Positions 45,662 through 58,100 are shown, counted from the stretch's first letter. The stretch: 64,000 nt of DNA from Ascochyta rabiei (GCF_004011695.2 NC_082410.1:248001-312000); one strand, 5' to 3'. The notes: a model not told the origin generated them from the letters alone. Made by a program: numbers and translations.

Positions 45662-46815
45662 TACGCAAGTACATTAGGGAGAACCTTAAGAAAGGATTTA
45701 TTAGAGAATTAGAATCCCTAGCAGGATTCTCTATTACCTTTATAGCTAAGTAAACAGCTTGCTATGCCTTAATGTTAACTACTAAAAGCTTAACAATATT
45801 ATAATTAAGAATTAATACATACTACTAAATATAAAGGAGTTAAAAGATAGACTTAGTAGAGTATAATACTTTACTACACTTTACTTATATAGAGTGTATA
45901 ACCTTATACGCATAAAGAAAGGTAAGAGATAGAAGATAGTATTAGAACCTGTTATAGTTATTATAAGTACCTAGTTATGCTATTTAGGCTAACTAATGCA
46001 CTAGCTACGTGCTAAGCTCTAATTAACAACATATTAAGAGTTTACCTAGACAGAATAATAGTAGTATACCTTAATAATATCCTAGTGTATAGTAAGACCC
46101 TAGAAGAACACCTAACCTACATTAAGAAAGTGTTAGACTGCCTAGGAAGAGCAGACCTCTGCTTAAAGCTAGAGAAGTGCGAATAGTATAAGGAAGAAGT
46201 AGAATTTCTTAGCTATATTATAGGAAGATATAGAGTAAAAATAAGCCTAAAGAAGATTTAGGTTATAAAGGATTAGCTAACACTAAAAACAGTTAAGGAT
46301 ATCTAAGAATTCCTTAGCTTTGTTAACTTTAACTAACGCATTATTAAGGACTACTCTATAAAAGCACTACTGCTTACTAAGCTAACTTAGAAGGATGTTC
46401 TATTTAGATAGGAACAGGTATAAGAAGACTTCTTTTAGTTACTTAAGTAGGTATGTATAGAACTACCTATAATAATTATATTTAAAAGTAGAAAACTACT
46501 TTAAATTAAAACTAATACCTTAGATCTAGTATTAGAAGCTTCTGTAATGTAAGAACAAGATAGCTTATAGCACCTAATTACCTACTACTTATAAAAGTTT
46601 ATAGGACTAGAAGACAACTATAATATATATAATAAAGAGCTTATAGAAAATATAATAGCCCTAAAATATTAGAGAACCTATATAGAAAGCTGCTTAGACA
46701 TTACTATATATACAGACTCTAAGAACCTAGTTTATTTTATAACAACTAAGGTTCTTAACAGAAGATAAGTTAGATATTTAGAATTACTAGGAAGATATAA
46801 GTTTAAGATATTATA
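45662..46815 (+). mobile_element. Gypsy RT/RNase H fragment, first part
   Basis: Plus strand reads RKYIRENLKKGFIRELESLA, then IVVYLNNILVYSKTLEEHL at 46,061-46,115 (YLDD changed to YLNN), SPKKIQVIKDWPTLK-type sequence with RIP changes, and the RNase H piece LQIKTNTLDLVLEASVM (catalytic Asp changed to Asn). It stops at a TA target occupied by copy C. Confidence 0.8.
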
Positions 46816-48678
46816 ACGTACTCTACAGGTAAGCGGATTAAACGGGTAAGCGGATTACTCTGCTAAGACTACACTAAATTTCTACCCTATTATAGCTTAT
46901 ATTAGCCTACTTTAGCCTTATATATAGTAGTGCAGTACATATTATTATTTAGAAACATCTTCTACAGCCTTCTTATATGTACGCAAGTTATGTCTAACGT
47001 TGTAGCACTTTATACAGCGTCTTTAGGTTACTTCCCCTCCTTTAGCGCGCACTTACTTCTTTGCCTTCTTACCATCACCACGCGCCCTAAACTTAGTTAG
47101 AGTAGTTAATTAAAGGCCTTCCTTAGCTGTTAGGACTCTCTTCTGCTGTAATTGCTTTCTTTTATGCGATTTACGTCGCGTAGCAGCCTTATTTGCTGCT
47201 TAAAGCCTAGTAATCTCTCTTTAAGCCAACACTAGCTTATACGCTACTATAGCTACGCCTTTAGTAAGCTTTTTAAAGGCCTTAACTATTAAAGTTAGTA
47301 AGCTGCTTGCATGCCTTTAAATCCTCTCTTAAACTAGTGTTAATTGCGACCCTAATTGCAGGGTAGTGCTTAGGGTTTGGGACTGCTAGGGCTTATCTTC
47401 TATAGTAGGTAGCGGTAGGGTACGTAGGCAGACATTAAGACCTATTATAACCCGTTCTGGGTTAAGGGGGACTATTCTAGCGCCTTAGAAGCCTTCTTAG
47501 ATATTACTAGAAGTAAATGTCTCCTTATAGGCGTCTATAAAGTATAGTAGGAACTTAGTTTTAGTAATATAAGTAATGTAGTTATGTATAAGATTCTTAG
47601 CTTAGCGCCTATATACCTTCTTTAGAGGGGCAAAACAACCTACATCTAGTAGTTGTAAGAGGTAAGATAAGTGTAGAGGCATATATAGTGTAACAATCTT
47701 TACTTCCTTATAGTATTGTTAGAAGTTAAGGGAGTTATAGCTCTTATAGCTGTTAATAAGGAGCAGCTAGTATACTTCTTAGGTGCGCGTCTTTATATAG
47801 GCATTAAAGTGCTTTAACTAGTCTAGACTAAGCTTGTTAGTAGTCCATCTGTTCTTAGAGACTCTAATAACCCAGTTATAGGGCAGATTGTCCTCTTTGT
47901 ACTAGGCAGAGAGGTGGTTACAGCCTTTAAAGATAATAAAGGGTAGAATAGCCTACTCTATGCCATTAATACCCTATATAACTATTGTCCACTCTTAATT
48001 ACCCTACTACCCTGCCTTTAGCTGTCCTTAACGCTGTAAGCCTATAATAACTGCTTCTGTTAATATCTAGCCTATTATAAAGCCTATCTTATTAAAGTTG
48101 TACGTGTTATTGTCCTAGATGCTATACTTAGCTTTAACATTCGCTACAAGCCTAAACTAGCCCCTAATAATCTCTAGATCCTTACAGAGGGCTCTCTTGT
48201 AGTTGTACTTGCAATTAAACCTTACTTTAAGGTTAGGGCAGCGCTTAACAAACGTGTTAGGCTAGTTTATGCTAACATAGCCTATATTACGCTTAGTACG
48301 CAAAGAATTAGCTATATTAGCTACAGCAGCTAGCTAAGGGGCAAATCCTTGTGCATCTAGCTTAAGGATGTACTTAGTAATTACGTCCTTCTTAGTCTGG
48401 TCTATAATCTGTTAAACTAGCGTACAATTAGCTTGTGTAGGTCGTTCTATGTATTAAGCGTGTAGTGTGCTGTAAGGCGCGTTATATATAGCTGCAGCGC
48501 GTTATAGGGTAAGCGTTACGTCTTATTTAATTACCTAGAGCGCAAGCTGTATTGCAGCTTCTCTTAAGGGCGTAGATTGATGTTGTTGTTGAGGCATTGC
48601 GTGGTAAGGTGGAGGTTTAGTGTGGTCTTAGCAGAGTAATCCGCTTACCCGTTTGATCCGCTTACCCGTGGAGTACGT
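46816..48678 (-). mobile_element. Fot1/pogo-like DNA transposon, copy C (GCGGAT subfamily)
   Basis: 1,863-bp element with flanking TA, in reverse orientation. The start codon lies at the right end (GAGGCATTGCG read in reverse). Inverted repeats match copy A. The transposase frame has Gln/Trp-derived stops throughout; the C-terminal knuckle lies at the left end near 46,960-47,010. Confidence 0.92.
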
Positions 48679-48962
48679 TATACCCTAGAAAAAGACAATA
48701 GTAGAGCTAATACACTTAATTAACAACACAACCTAACAGGAATAAAACTAAATAATAAGCACACTATACTTAGAATTAATAAGGATAGATCCTTAAGACT
48801 ATTGCAGTAGCTTAACAACATAATGTAAGTTTAGCAGAAACAGCGCATCCTATTGCAAGTACTAGAGAAACAAAAAGTAGAAATTATAACTAGTTATTAT
48901 AACAACCTACTATACAGACACTTTAGAATTATATATATATTTAAGCTTACTAAAAGACACTA
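48679..48962 (+). mobile_element. Gypsy fragment between two Fot1-like insertions
   Basis: This 284-bp piece belongs to the plus-strand Gypsy between RNase H and integrase. It is bounded on both sides by TA targets of copies C and D. Confidence 0.6.
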
Positions 48963-50825
48963 ACGTACTCTACGGGTGAGCGGATTAAACAGGTGAGCGG
49001 ATCACTCTGCCAAGACCACACCAAATCTCTACCCTATTATAGCTTATATTAGCCCACTTTAGCCTTATATACAGTAGTGTAGTATATAATATTATTTAGA
49101 AACATCTTCTACAGCCTTCTTATATATACGTAAGTTATGTCTAACATTATAGCAGTTTGTACAGCGTCTTTAGGTTACTTCCCCTCCTTTAGCACGCACT
49201 TGCTTCTTTGCCTTCTTACTATCACCACACGCCCCAAACTTAGTTAGAGTAGTTAATTAAAGGCCTTCCTTAGCTGTTAGGACTTCCTCCTGCTGTAATT
49301 GCTTTCTTTTATGCGATTTACGTCGCGTAGCAGCCTTATTTACTGCTTAAAGCCTAGTAATCTCCCTTTAAGCTAACACTAGCTTGTGCGCTACTATAGC
49401 TGCGCCTTTAGCAAGCTTTTTAAAGGCCTTAACTATTAAAGTTAGTAAGCTGCTTGCATGCCTTTAAATCCTCTCTTAAACTAGCGTTAATTGCGACCCT
49501 AATTGCAGGGTAGTGCTTGGGGTTTGGGACTGCTAGGGCTCATCTTCTACAGTAGGTAGCGGTAGGGTACGTAGGCGGACATTAAGACCCATTATAACCC
49601 GTTCTAGGTTAAGGGGGACTATTCCAGCGCCTTAGAAGCCTTTTTAGATATTACTAGAAGTAAATGTCTCCTTATAGGCGTCTATAAAGTATAGTAGGAA
49701 CTTAGTTTTAGTAATATAAGTAATATAGTTATATATAAGATTCTTAGCTTAGCGCCTATATACCTTCTTTAGAGGGGTAAAATAACCTATATCTAGTAGT
49801 TATAAGAGGTAAGATAAGTGTAGAGGCATACATAGTGTAACAATCTTTGCTTCCTTACAGTATTATTAGAAGTTAAGGGAGTTGTAGCTCTTGTGGCTGT
49901 TAATAAGCAGCAGCTAGTGTACTCCTTAGGTGCGCGTCTTTACATAGGCATTAAAGTGCTTTAACTAGTCCAGACCAAGCTTGTTAGTAGTCCATCCGTT
50001 CTTAGAGACTCTAATAACCCAGTCATGGGGCAGATTGTCCTCTTTGTACCAGGCAGAGAGGTGGTTGCGGCCTTTAAAGATAATAAAGGGTAGAATAGCC
50101 TACCCTATGCTATTAATGCCCTGTATAACTGTTGTCTACTCTTAATTGCCCTACTATACTACCTTTAGCCGTCCTTAACGCTCTAAGCCTGTAATAACTG
50201 CTCCTGTTAATATCTGGCCTATTATAAAGCCTGTCTTATTAAAGTTGTATGTGTTATTGTTCTAGATGCTATACTTAGCTTTAACATTTGCTACAAGCCT
50301 AAACCAGCCCCTAATAATCTCTAGATTCTTACAGAGGGCTCTCTTGTAGTTGTACTTGCGATTAAACCTTACTTTAAGGTTAGGGCGGCGCTTAATAAAC
50401 GTGTTAGGCCAGTTTATGCTAATATAGCCTATATTATACTTAGCACGCAAAGAATTAGCTATATCAGCTACAGCAGCCAGCTAAGAGGCAAATCCTTATT
50501 TATCTAGCTTAAGGATATACTTAGCAATCACGTCCTCCTTAGTCTGGTCTATAATCTGTTAAACTGGCGTATAATTAGCTTGTGTAGGTTGTTCTGTGTA
50601 TTAAGCGTGTAGTATGCTGTAAGGCGTGTTATATATAGCTGCAGCGCGTTATAAGGTAAGTGTTGCGTCTTGTTTAATTGCCTAGAGCGCAAGCTGTATT
50701 ACAGCTTCTCTTAAGGGCGTAGATTAATGTTGTTGTTGAGGCATTGCGTGGTAAGGTGGAGGTTTGGTGTGGTCTTGGCAGAGTGATCCGCTTACCTGTT
50801 TAATCCGCTCACCTGTGGAGTACGT
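48963..50825 (-). mobile_element. Fot1/pogo-like DNA transposon, copy D (GCGGAT subfamily), least damaged
   Basis: 1,863-bp element with TA duplications. The ends have kept GGTGAGCGGAT and CACTCTGCCAAGACCACACC intact, as in copy A. A 62-codon stretch (50,450-50,262) remains open: YISINWPNTFIKRRPNLKV, then YNYKRALCKNLEIIRGWF, the pogo-type DNA-binding region with its Trp preserved. The DDE region is altered as in copy A. Confidence 0.92.
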
Positions 50826-51166
50826 TATAGGTTTAAGAATATAAAAGATTAGGTTACTAAATACATTAAGTACTATATTAATTATTAATAAAATAAGTAT
50901 AGTACATGTACAAAATATAGAGAGATATAGGCTATTAAGCTACTAACAGCGCTATAGATAAATATCACTATAGATTTTGTTATACAGCTACCTGTCTCTA
51001 AGGACTCTATTATAGGATATACCTATAACTTAATTTCTGTTATAGTAGACAGATTTACTAAGCACGCTAAGATAATACCTTTTTGTTACAATTATACTGT
51101 AGAGTAACTAGCTTAAGTATTCTTAGACTATGTAATTAGGTACTACAGTATACTAGATTCTATTAA
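50826..51166 (+). mobile_element. Gypsy integrase fragment, last part
   Basis: Plus strand reads KLPTALQINITIDFVIQLPV and YNLISVIVDRFTKHAKIIPF, the integrase core, up to YYSILDSIN. It then breaks at a TTAA repeat where the LINE begins, so the LINE probably inserted here. The missing remainder of the integrase was not found at the far side of the LINE. Confidence 0.75.
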
Positions 51167-51187
51167 TTAATTAATTAATTAATTAAT
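51163..51187. repeat. (TTAA)n tract at LINE/Gypsy junction
   Basis: Six consecutive TTAA-type units. Placed at the 3' end of the minus-strand LINE, it may be its simple-repeat tail. Confidence 0.6.
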
Positions 51188-54100
51188 AAGTTAAACGTTC
51201 TGTATAAGTCTAAGACTATATAAGACGAGAGCAGTTAAGCTAGTCTAGTAATTTAAGGAGCGTGTTTGTAAAAGGGTATAGTAAATGTGTATTTAAAGTC
51301 CTCTAGTAAGAGCCTATGCTCTAGGGAATTAACAGAGGTTTTTAAGTGTCTAATGTTTGTTGTAGGTACCACTTACAGGTACCTACTCTTATGTCTAAAA
51401 TAAAAGCTAGAGTAGCTAGAATTCCTTAGGTTGTGTATAGTAGTAGTCTTATTAAAAGCCTTTGTTCTTATAGGCTGTCTTACCTTATTTTCCTTATATG
51501 TCTGTATTCTCTACAGCTAAGTAGAAGGTGTTATGTTATTTATACGTAGCCGCAGATATATCTATTATTATCTACCTTCTATATATTATGTAGGTATGCT
51601 TTGTTATATCTATATCCTAGTTTTAGTTAGTAGTAGGCACTTACTACCTCTCTCTTAGTGTTTTTTAGTAGTTTTATCTTTTTTGTTAGTCCTAGACAGT
51701 ATTTTGCTGCATAGGTGTCTATTTTCCTTAGGATTGCTTTAGCTGTATAGGTGTCTAGTTTATGTTCCTATTTATATGTTGTAATAGCTTTAACTTAAAT
51801 TCTAGTTATAGCAATGCTTGTTAACTTAGAGGGAGGCCTCTTTTTTATTACTTCTTTTGCTAGGGAGTCTGCTTTCTTGTTCCCTGCAATGTCCTAGTGG
51901 CTAGGGGCCCATTTAAGGCTGATTGTAGCTCCTTTATCTTTAATAGGTTTAGCTGCCTTAATGCAGCGTATTTGCTAAGCCTGTCTAGGCTTATTTAAAG
52001 AAGTCTTTCATCTTAGGATAGCTGCCTAGTTATCTGTAAAGAATTAGACGTTCTGTGCTGTAGTAGCTATAGTAGCTATAATTTTAAAGCCTCTTATTAT
52101 ACCTTCTAGGTCTCTATTATATATAATTTAGTCTTTGCTAATATTATACTTTATAGCATAGATTCCTTAGGCTGTTATTTGTAGTCTAGGACTGTAATTC
52201 CTACTTCTATCCCTAGGCCTTTCTCTATAGAAGAAGCGTCTGTATAGATAGCTAGTACATTACTTTCTACTTTTTATAGCATCTATATTTTATGTGCTGT
52301 TACTTTATCTTCTTTAGTAGTTATAAGATTTCAGTTTAGTATGCTATAGCCTTGTTCTAGGGGCAGAAGTAGAAGTTTTTTAGTTTTTCTTCTCTTATAC
52401 TAGGTATAGCCTTTTCTATAGACTATGTAATTTACATAAGCTATATAGGAGGTCCTATTCTTAGCCTAGTATAGTTAACCTCTCTTTGCTCCATACTAGA
52501 GTCTAGGTCTGTGTTTTATAGAGTAGACTTTAGCTATGTTATAGCAGTATAGATAGAGTAGTTCTTTAGGAGCTTCCTAACTCTAAAGGCGTACTTTTGT
52601 ATTGCAGAGTTTAGCCTTATAGTAGGAGGGGCTAGTACTGCCTCTACCTCTTAGGGTATTATAGGTAAGGTTTAGAAAGTGCCTAAGAATTTCCTAAGTG
52701 CTAGGTTCTGTAGTCCCTGTAGTTGTTTTGCTATTCTAGCTTGTTGCTTCTAGAAGACCTAGCATCTATAGTCTGCTATGCTAGTAACACAGGCTAGGTA
52801 TATTAATTAAAGGGTAGTAGGTATAAGGCCTTTACTACTGTTTACTAGTCTGTATACTCTATAGAAGGCATTTCTTACCTAGCTAATCCTTATAGCAGCA
52901 TGCTCCTTAAAAGAGAGCGTGTTGTTAAGGTAGATTCCTAGCTATTTAACAGTCTTTTTTAGGGTTATTATAGACATGTCTAGCAGAGTAACAGTATAGG
53001 TTTCTACATGTTAGATTATAGTAAAGTAGATAAGTTTAGTTTTTAGCGCGTTAAACTAAATTACACAGCTAGATTCTTTTGTAAATAGGCTAGCTATATC
53101 TTTTTCTAGTAGGCGTATGTTTTTCTTTAGGCTAGTAGATAATACTGTAATAGCTAGGTTGTCTAGGTTAGATAGCAAGTAGTTTGTAATTAACTAAAAT
53201 AGAGGTCTTATATATATTAGGAACAGAATAGATAAGATAGGGCTTCCTTATAGGATTATAGCGTTTATATTACTAAATTCTTCTATTTCTCTATTAAAGA
53301 ACAGTTATAGTTAGCGTCTAGAGAGGAATAATTAGATCTAGGTTATTAGGCTGCACAGTAGCTTTAGTTGTTATAGGATAGTAAGTAGTTAGCCTAGTAA
53401 GACGTAGTTAAAGGCTCCTTTAATGTCTAGGAATACTGTAGTTGTTATGTACTTTAGTTTCCTTTATTCTTATACTTAGTTTAGTAGTAGTATAGAAGCG
53501 TCTATAGCTAATTTTTGTACTCTTCTACCTAGTTATAAAGGGTAGAGTAGAGTAGTTGTTTCTGCTAGTATGCTAAGCTATTTAGCTACTAGTCTTTTAG
53601 CTACTTTACCTAGGCAGCTTAGAAGAGCAATTACCCTATAGTCTTTAGGGGCTAAGTAGTCCAGTTTAATTAGCTTTTTTAGGATAATTCCTGTTACTCT
53701 CTTTTAGATTTAAGGATAGTACCTATAGTTAAATAGGGTAGAGAACACATAGAAGAATATGTCTATTTCTGCTTTATATGCTGTAGTAATAATCTCCTAG
53801 TTTATTATATCTAGTCCTAGGGAGCTACTTTAGATTTGTAAGGAGTAGGCGTGTTGTAGCTCTTCTTTAGTAAGAGGTGGCTATTTCTAGCTGCCTTCCT
53901 AGTAGGTGCTCTACTCTATAGGTTAAGAGGTAGGTAGGCTAGGGAAAAGAGTATCTCTTAGTGCAGAGCATTTACCTTAGAAGGAGTTATCTATTCCTCT
54001 AGGGCCTTATATAGCAGGTATACTTTAGTTACTAACAGACCTAGTATAAGACATTACTTTAAAGATTAATTTTATATCCTCCTTTTCTAGGAATTAATTC

Positions 54101-54900
54101 TTGTAGCTGTGCTTTGCTGCTCTTCCTGTTTGTAGGTAGCTATTTCTAGTAATTAGGTAGTCCCTTTTCTATATGTAGGTGTTTATAGGGCTAGTTACTA
54201 GTTCTCTCTATAGGTGGCGTTGTTTGCTAAGCATGTTTGTTCTAAGTATTTTTAGGTCTAGGTTCTACTAAGGCTTACTTCTTGCACTAGTAGAGCTTTG
54301 TAGGATTATAGTTTAAGCTGCATTTGTTATTACTGTAGTAAGCTCCTTCCCTATTGCTTTAAGCTGTTTCTCTAGCTCTCTGTCCTCTCCTTAGATAAGA
54401 GGTAGGGTTTTGCTAGTAGAGTGTCTAGGGCAGGTAGTATTAAGAGCAGGGCTTTTTGCTAACTCCTTTGCTAGCTCCTTCTAAAATAGGTCCTAGTCTG
54501 CCTTCTTGGTGTTAAACTAAGGAGTAGGGTTGTTTAAGAGCTGTGTTTTAGGCGTTGTAATTATAAACAGGATGCCTAGGTAGTCTAAGCCTATACCTGC
54601 TAGGGTTTACTAGTCTTCTATCTAGTTTGTAAGCCTATGTGTACGCTAGCAAAAGGGTAGGGGGTACCCTAGGGTTGGGTAGGGGTTGGGTACGGTCCGC
54701 ACGGACCAGGGGTAGGGGTAGGGTAGGGGTAGGGGTAGGGTAGGGGTAGGGTCCACATAGGGTAGGGGTAGGGTAGGGTCCACACGGACGTTAGGTAGAG
54801 GTAGGGTAGGGGTACATCTAGCGTAGGGTCGGGGTAGAGTACGGTTCGCACGGACTAGGGGTAGGGGTAGGGTAGGGTAGGGTTTAGGGTAGGGTCTGAA

Positions 54901-55275
54901 GGGAAGAGGTAGGCCTAAGTAGGGCCCGTAGGTGTCGGCGTGTAACTCTTTAACTAAAGCAATTATTGCAAGACTCTGTACTACAGAAATTTAGAGCAAA
55001 ACGAGCGCTTTCAAACGGTCCATATACCGTGAGATTTCGATTAACACTGGTAGAGTTACAGCAGTTGTTGTGTAAATCCTAGGTTGTTACTACGTAGGCC
55101 GACGTAACAACTGCTCTAGCTCTACTAGTTTCTATTAGAATCTTACGGTAAATAGACTGTTTAAAAGCGCTTGTTGTGCTCTATAATTTCGTAGTACAAG
55201 TTTTGCAATAACTGCTTTAGTTAAAGTGTTGGATGCCGACACCTACGGGCCCTACTTAGGCCTACCTCTTCCCTA
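54901..55275. repeat. Imperfect palindrome P1
   Basis: Arms of about 170-180 bp: the left begins GAGGTAGGCCTAAGTAGGGC, and the reverse complement of the right begins the same way. Inner parts (GTAGGTGTCGGC, TTTAACTAAAGCA, AGCGCTTT) recur with scattered mismatches. The centre lies near 55,090 around TACGTAGG. Confidence 0.88.
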
Positions 55276-55280
55276 CCTCT

Positions 55281-55607
55281 ACCCCTACCTCTAACTCTTA
55301 CAGTAAAGCAGCTATTAAGAGATTTTGTACTAGAAAGATATAGAACAAGGAGAGCGCTTTCAAAAAGTCTATATACCATGAGATTCCAATTAAAACTGGT
55401 AGAGCTAGAGCAGTTGTTACGTAGGCCTACGTAGTAACGACCTAGGATTTACACAACAACTGCTGTAGCTCTACTAGTTTTAAATGGAATCTCACGGTAT
55501 ATGGACCGTTTAAAAGCACTTATTTTGCTCTACATTTTTGTAGTACAAGGTTTTGTAATAACTGCTTTAGGTAAAGAGTTGGACGCTGACACCTACCCTA
55601 CCTAACC
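55281..55607. repeat. Imperfect palindrome P2, related to P1
   Basis: Same inner sequence as P1 (AGAGCGCTTTCAAA, GGTAGAGCTAGAGCAGTTGT) around a perfect centre TACGTAGGCCTACGTA near 55,425. The right arm ends GACGCTGACACCTACC and runs straight into C-rich repeats. P1 and P2 are tandem relatives. Confidence 0.85.
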
Positions 55608-55848
55608 CCTACCTAACCCCTACCTAACCCCTACCTAACCCCTACCCAACCCCTACCCGTACCCCATGTAGACCCTACCCTACCCCTACCCCTACCCTAT
55701 GTAGACCCTACCCTACCCCCACCCATACCCCATGTGGACCCTACCCTACCCCCACCCTCTTAGCATAGAATTAGCGTGGGTAGAGGTTAGGTAGGGGTAG
55801 GGTACATCACGTGATGTACCCCTACCCTACCCTACCCCTACTCTTTTA
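55608..55848. repeat. C-rich telomere-like array with a terminal palindrome
   Basis: CCTACCC/CTAACCC-type units up to about 55,760, then a second inversion centred on TACATCACGTGATGTA (55,803-55,818) with GGGTA units on one side and TACCC units on the other. Confidence 0.8.
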
Positions 55849-58100
55849 CCACTATACCTATGTGTAGCAAAGGTAAGGTCTAGAACACTCTCCCTGCTTA
55901 TGTTTAGCCTGTAGAAGGTGCCTATACTAGGGTTATTTAATAGCTTTAGGTTTAACTCTTCTATCTAGGCAACAAAACTACTAGTTTTTAGTGTTATAGT
56001 AGTTATAGTAGGGTCCTACTAAGGGTAGTTAGTGTTAAAGTTACCTAGTAGGATTAAGTTAGGCAGAGTGCAGCTATTTAGAATCTTTCTTTCTACTATT
56101 GTTATTTCTTATATGTTTGTTTAGTTGTATATATATTTAATTGTAAAGTTTAACCTATACTACTAGACTGTAATAGCTAGAAAGTATAAGTTAGGGTTTA
56201 AATCTACAGCTAGGGTGATTTGTACTGTTATTAAGCGTAGAACGTAGGCTAGAACGCGTGGCCTTATACTGTAGTTCTATAGTAGGGGTAGGATTTGTAT
56301 AAAGGAAGAGTAGTTTACAGAGCGTGTGTCTAAGTAGTCTAAAGGTAGTTATTAAGTAGGGGTAAGCTACAGTTCTTATACTAAGACAAGGTCTATAGCT
56401 AGTTCTACTGTAAGTTATAAGGTGCTTTCTATAGCTTATACACTCTTATTTAGATTTACTTATAGAATCCTTAGGTTGTCTAGTATTCTAGATGTGTTTA
56501 TATGTTTATTACGTCCCTATAGGCTGTATATTATGTTCTATCTAATATATAGACTTCTTTATAGTTTATACACTTAGGTATAGTGTATACGTAGGCTTTA
56601 CCTATAGTGCTATATATATTATACTTATACAGTGTTGTAGAGTGTTTATCTACGCATATTTTACATATAGTGCTATTAAGGCCCCTGTTCTTTACGTGTC
56701 CATTTTGCTAACATTTTTAGTATTGTGTAGTAGAAGGTATAGTAATAAACTTCTCTACTCTTATACTAGCTCCTAGTAGGTATAGTCTATTCTGTATAGC
56801 TTATTATCCTTCTTTTTCTATTACAAACGCTATATAGACAGATCCTAGTTATTAGTTTTATCTCCTTTTATAGCTTATTAGCTAGAATAGGTTATCTACT
56901 ATTATTAGGCCTTTGTTAAAGGTAGTTATTTCTAACTTAAGCACCTCTAGGTCCTAGTTTGTTTCTAGAGACGTAGGGATGTTGTGTAGGATTACTTTAT
57001 GCTATAGTTCTATTAGAAGGGCTTCCTTATTAGTAGTAACTAAGTGCTAGATTACTTAGTTTTTAAGCAGGTATTTTGCTGTAAAGGAGGGTGTTGTAGT
57101 AAGAATAGTGTTGTTCCTTCTGCTTAGGCTAGCAGAAATAATTACAGGGAGGCTTACTCCTTTATCTGTTAAGGCCTTATTAAAAGTGTTACGCATTTTA
57201 AGGGGAGTAAAAGAGGGTAGTTCTTACTCTAGTATAAGAACTAGTTAGTGTAAACTTAGGGGGTTCTTTATAATAGTAGGTTGCTTCTTCTTTATAACTG
57301 TTTACTATTCTGTGTTCTTAGGGAAGTTAGCTATAGCTGCAGATGCGTATAAAGTAGGGAAGGTAGAAAGTTAAATAGTAGGAGTCTTAGTAGCTAGGGT
57401 AGGTTTTTAAAGGAGTTTTACTCTTATTTTAATTAATTTTAACACTGTTTTAAGGTTTAATACTTAAGACGCTAGGATAGAGAGGCCTTATTTGTTTATC
57501 CTATTGTTTTCTGTGTAGTCTCTAAAGATTTTAAGAAGGTCTAGGAGGTTTAATTGTTCCTTGTTTAAGGTAGCTAGGGAAGAAGCCTAAATAATTATTG
57601 TCCTGGTAATAGATAGAGCTTCTTTTACTATCTTAGCAATAGGTGCTTAGGTTATAGGTCTAGTAGCTATGTTAAATTAGAAAGGGGAGAGCCTAGGTGC
57701 TGCTAGAGTAGCAGGTCTGCTAGCTAGTTGTTTAGAAGGAGCAGAGGGTAGAGGTACAGTTGCAGTTCTGTTAAATATACTAGGTTGTTGCATTTCTAGA
57801 GTAGATTACTGTAGGAGTGTTAATAATAAGGGTATAGATAGGGTTCTAGGGGTAGGTGTAGGCTGGTACATCTCTCCTAGAGGAATTAGAGAGCTTTAGG
57901 GGCTTATTTCCTTTGTCTCTGTATTTAGAAAGTGCTCTCTATTAGGTAGTAATTCCAGTTCTATTGTCCTAGGTCCTGGTCCTAGGTAGGTTTCCTTCTC
58001 TTTTTTAAAATAAAATAACTAAGAAATAACTAGAAGAGACCTTGTTTTTGCATAGATAGAGGTACCTAGTCTTTATCTGCTGTTATAGACTGGCCCTAGG

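Larger units (their letters stand above)
54644..55856. mobile_element. Foldback-like insertion with telomere-like repeats, inside LINE endonuclease
   Basis: Left side 54,651-54,900 is G-rich (TAGGG/TAGGGG units); the right side 55,595-55,760 is C-rich, so the element is an inverted repeat overall (ends AAAAGGGTAGG and CCTACTCTTTT). Two palindromes sit between. The direct repeat CCTATGTGTA flanks it (54,634-54,643 and 55,857-55,866). Joining the flanks restores the LINE frame as DLTFATHRLTNQIED. It retains far more CpA and TpG than its surroundings. No coding capacity is seen. Confidence 0.8.
51188..58100 (-). mobile_element. Tad-like LINE retrotransposon, RIP-inactivated, with a nested insertion
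   Basis: Minus strand in order: ORF1 (about 57,950-56,600) with zinc-knuckle remnants CQQNGHVKNRG and CKICVDKHST at 56,650-56,730. Endonuclease: LPNLILLGNFNTNYPQQDP (DFN changed to NFN, about 56,030-56,070). After the insert, RT: ITTTVFLDIKGAFNYV (53,401-53,460), PILSILFLIYIRPLF and SNLDNLAI at 53,150-53,170 (catalytic DD changed to DN). A C-terminal RNase H-like region lies near 52.0-52.3 kb. An APE endonuclease, RT and RNase H on one frame fits the fungal Tad clade. Exact ends are approximate. Confidence 0.8.

Noticed and set aside
54669..54851. 60-codon minus-strand frame of Tyr/Pro/Leu repeats
   Set aside because: It is the translation of the telomere-like simple repeat, not a gene.
54651..54905. 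True chromosome end or telomere
   Set aside because: Units are TAGGG/TAGGGG rather than a regular TTAGGG array, orientation inverts within 1 kb, and the LINE frame continues on both sides.
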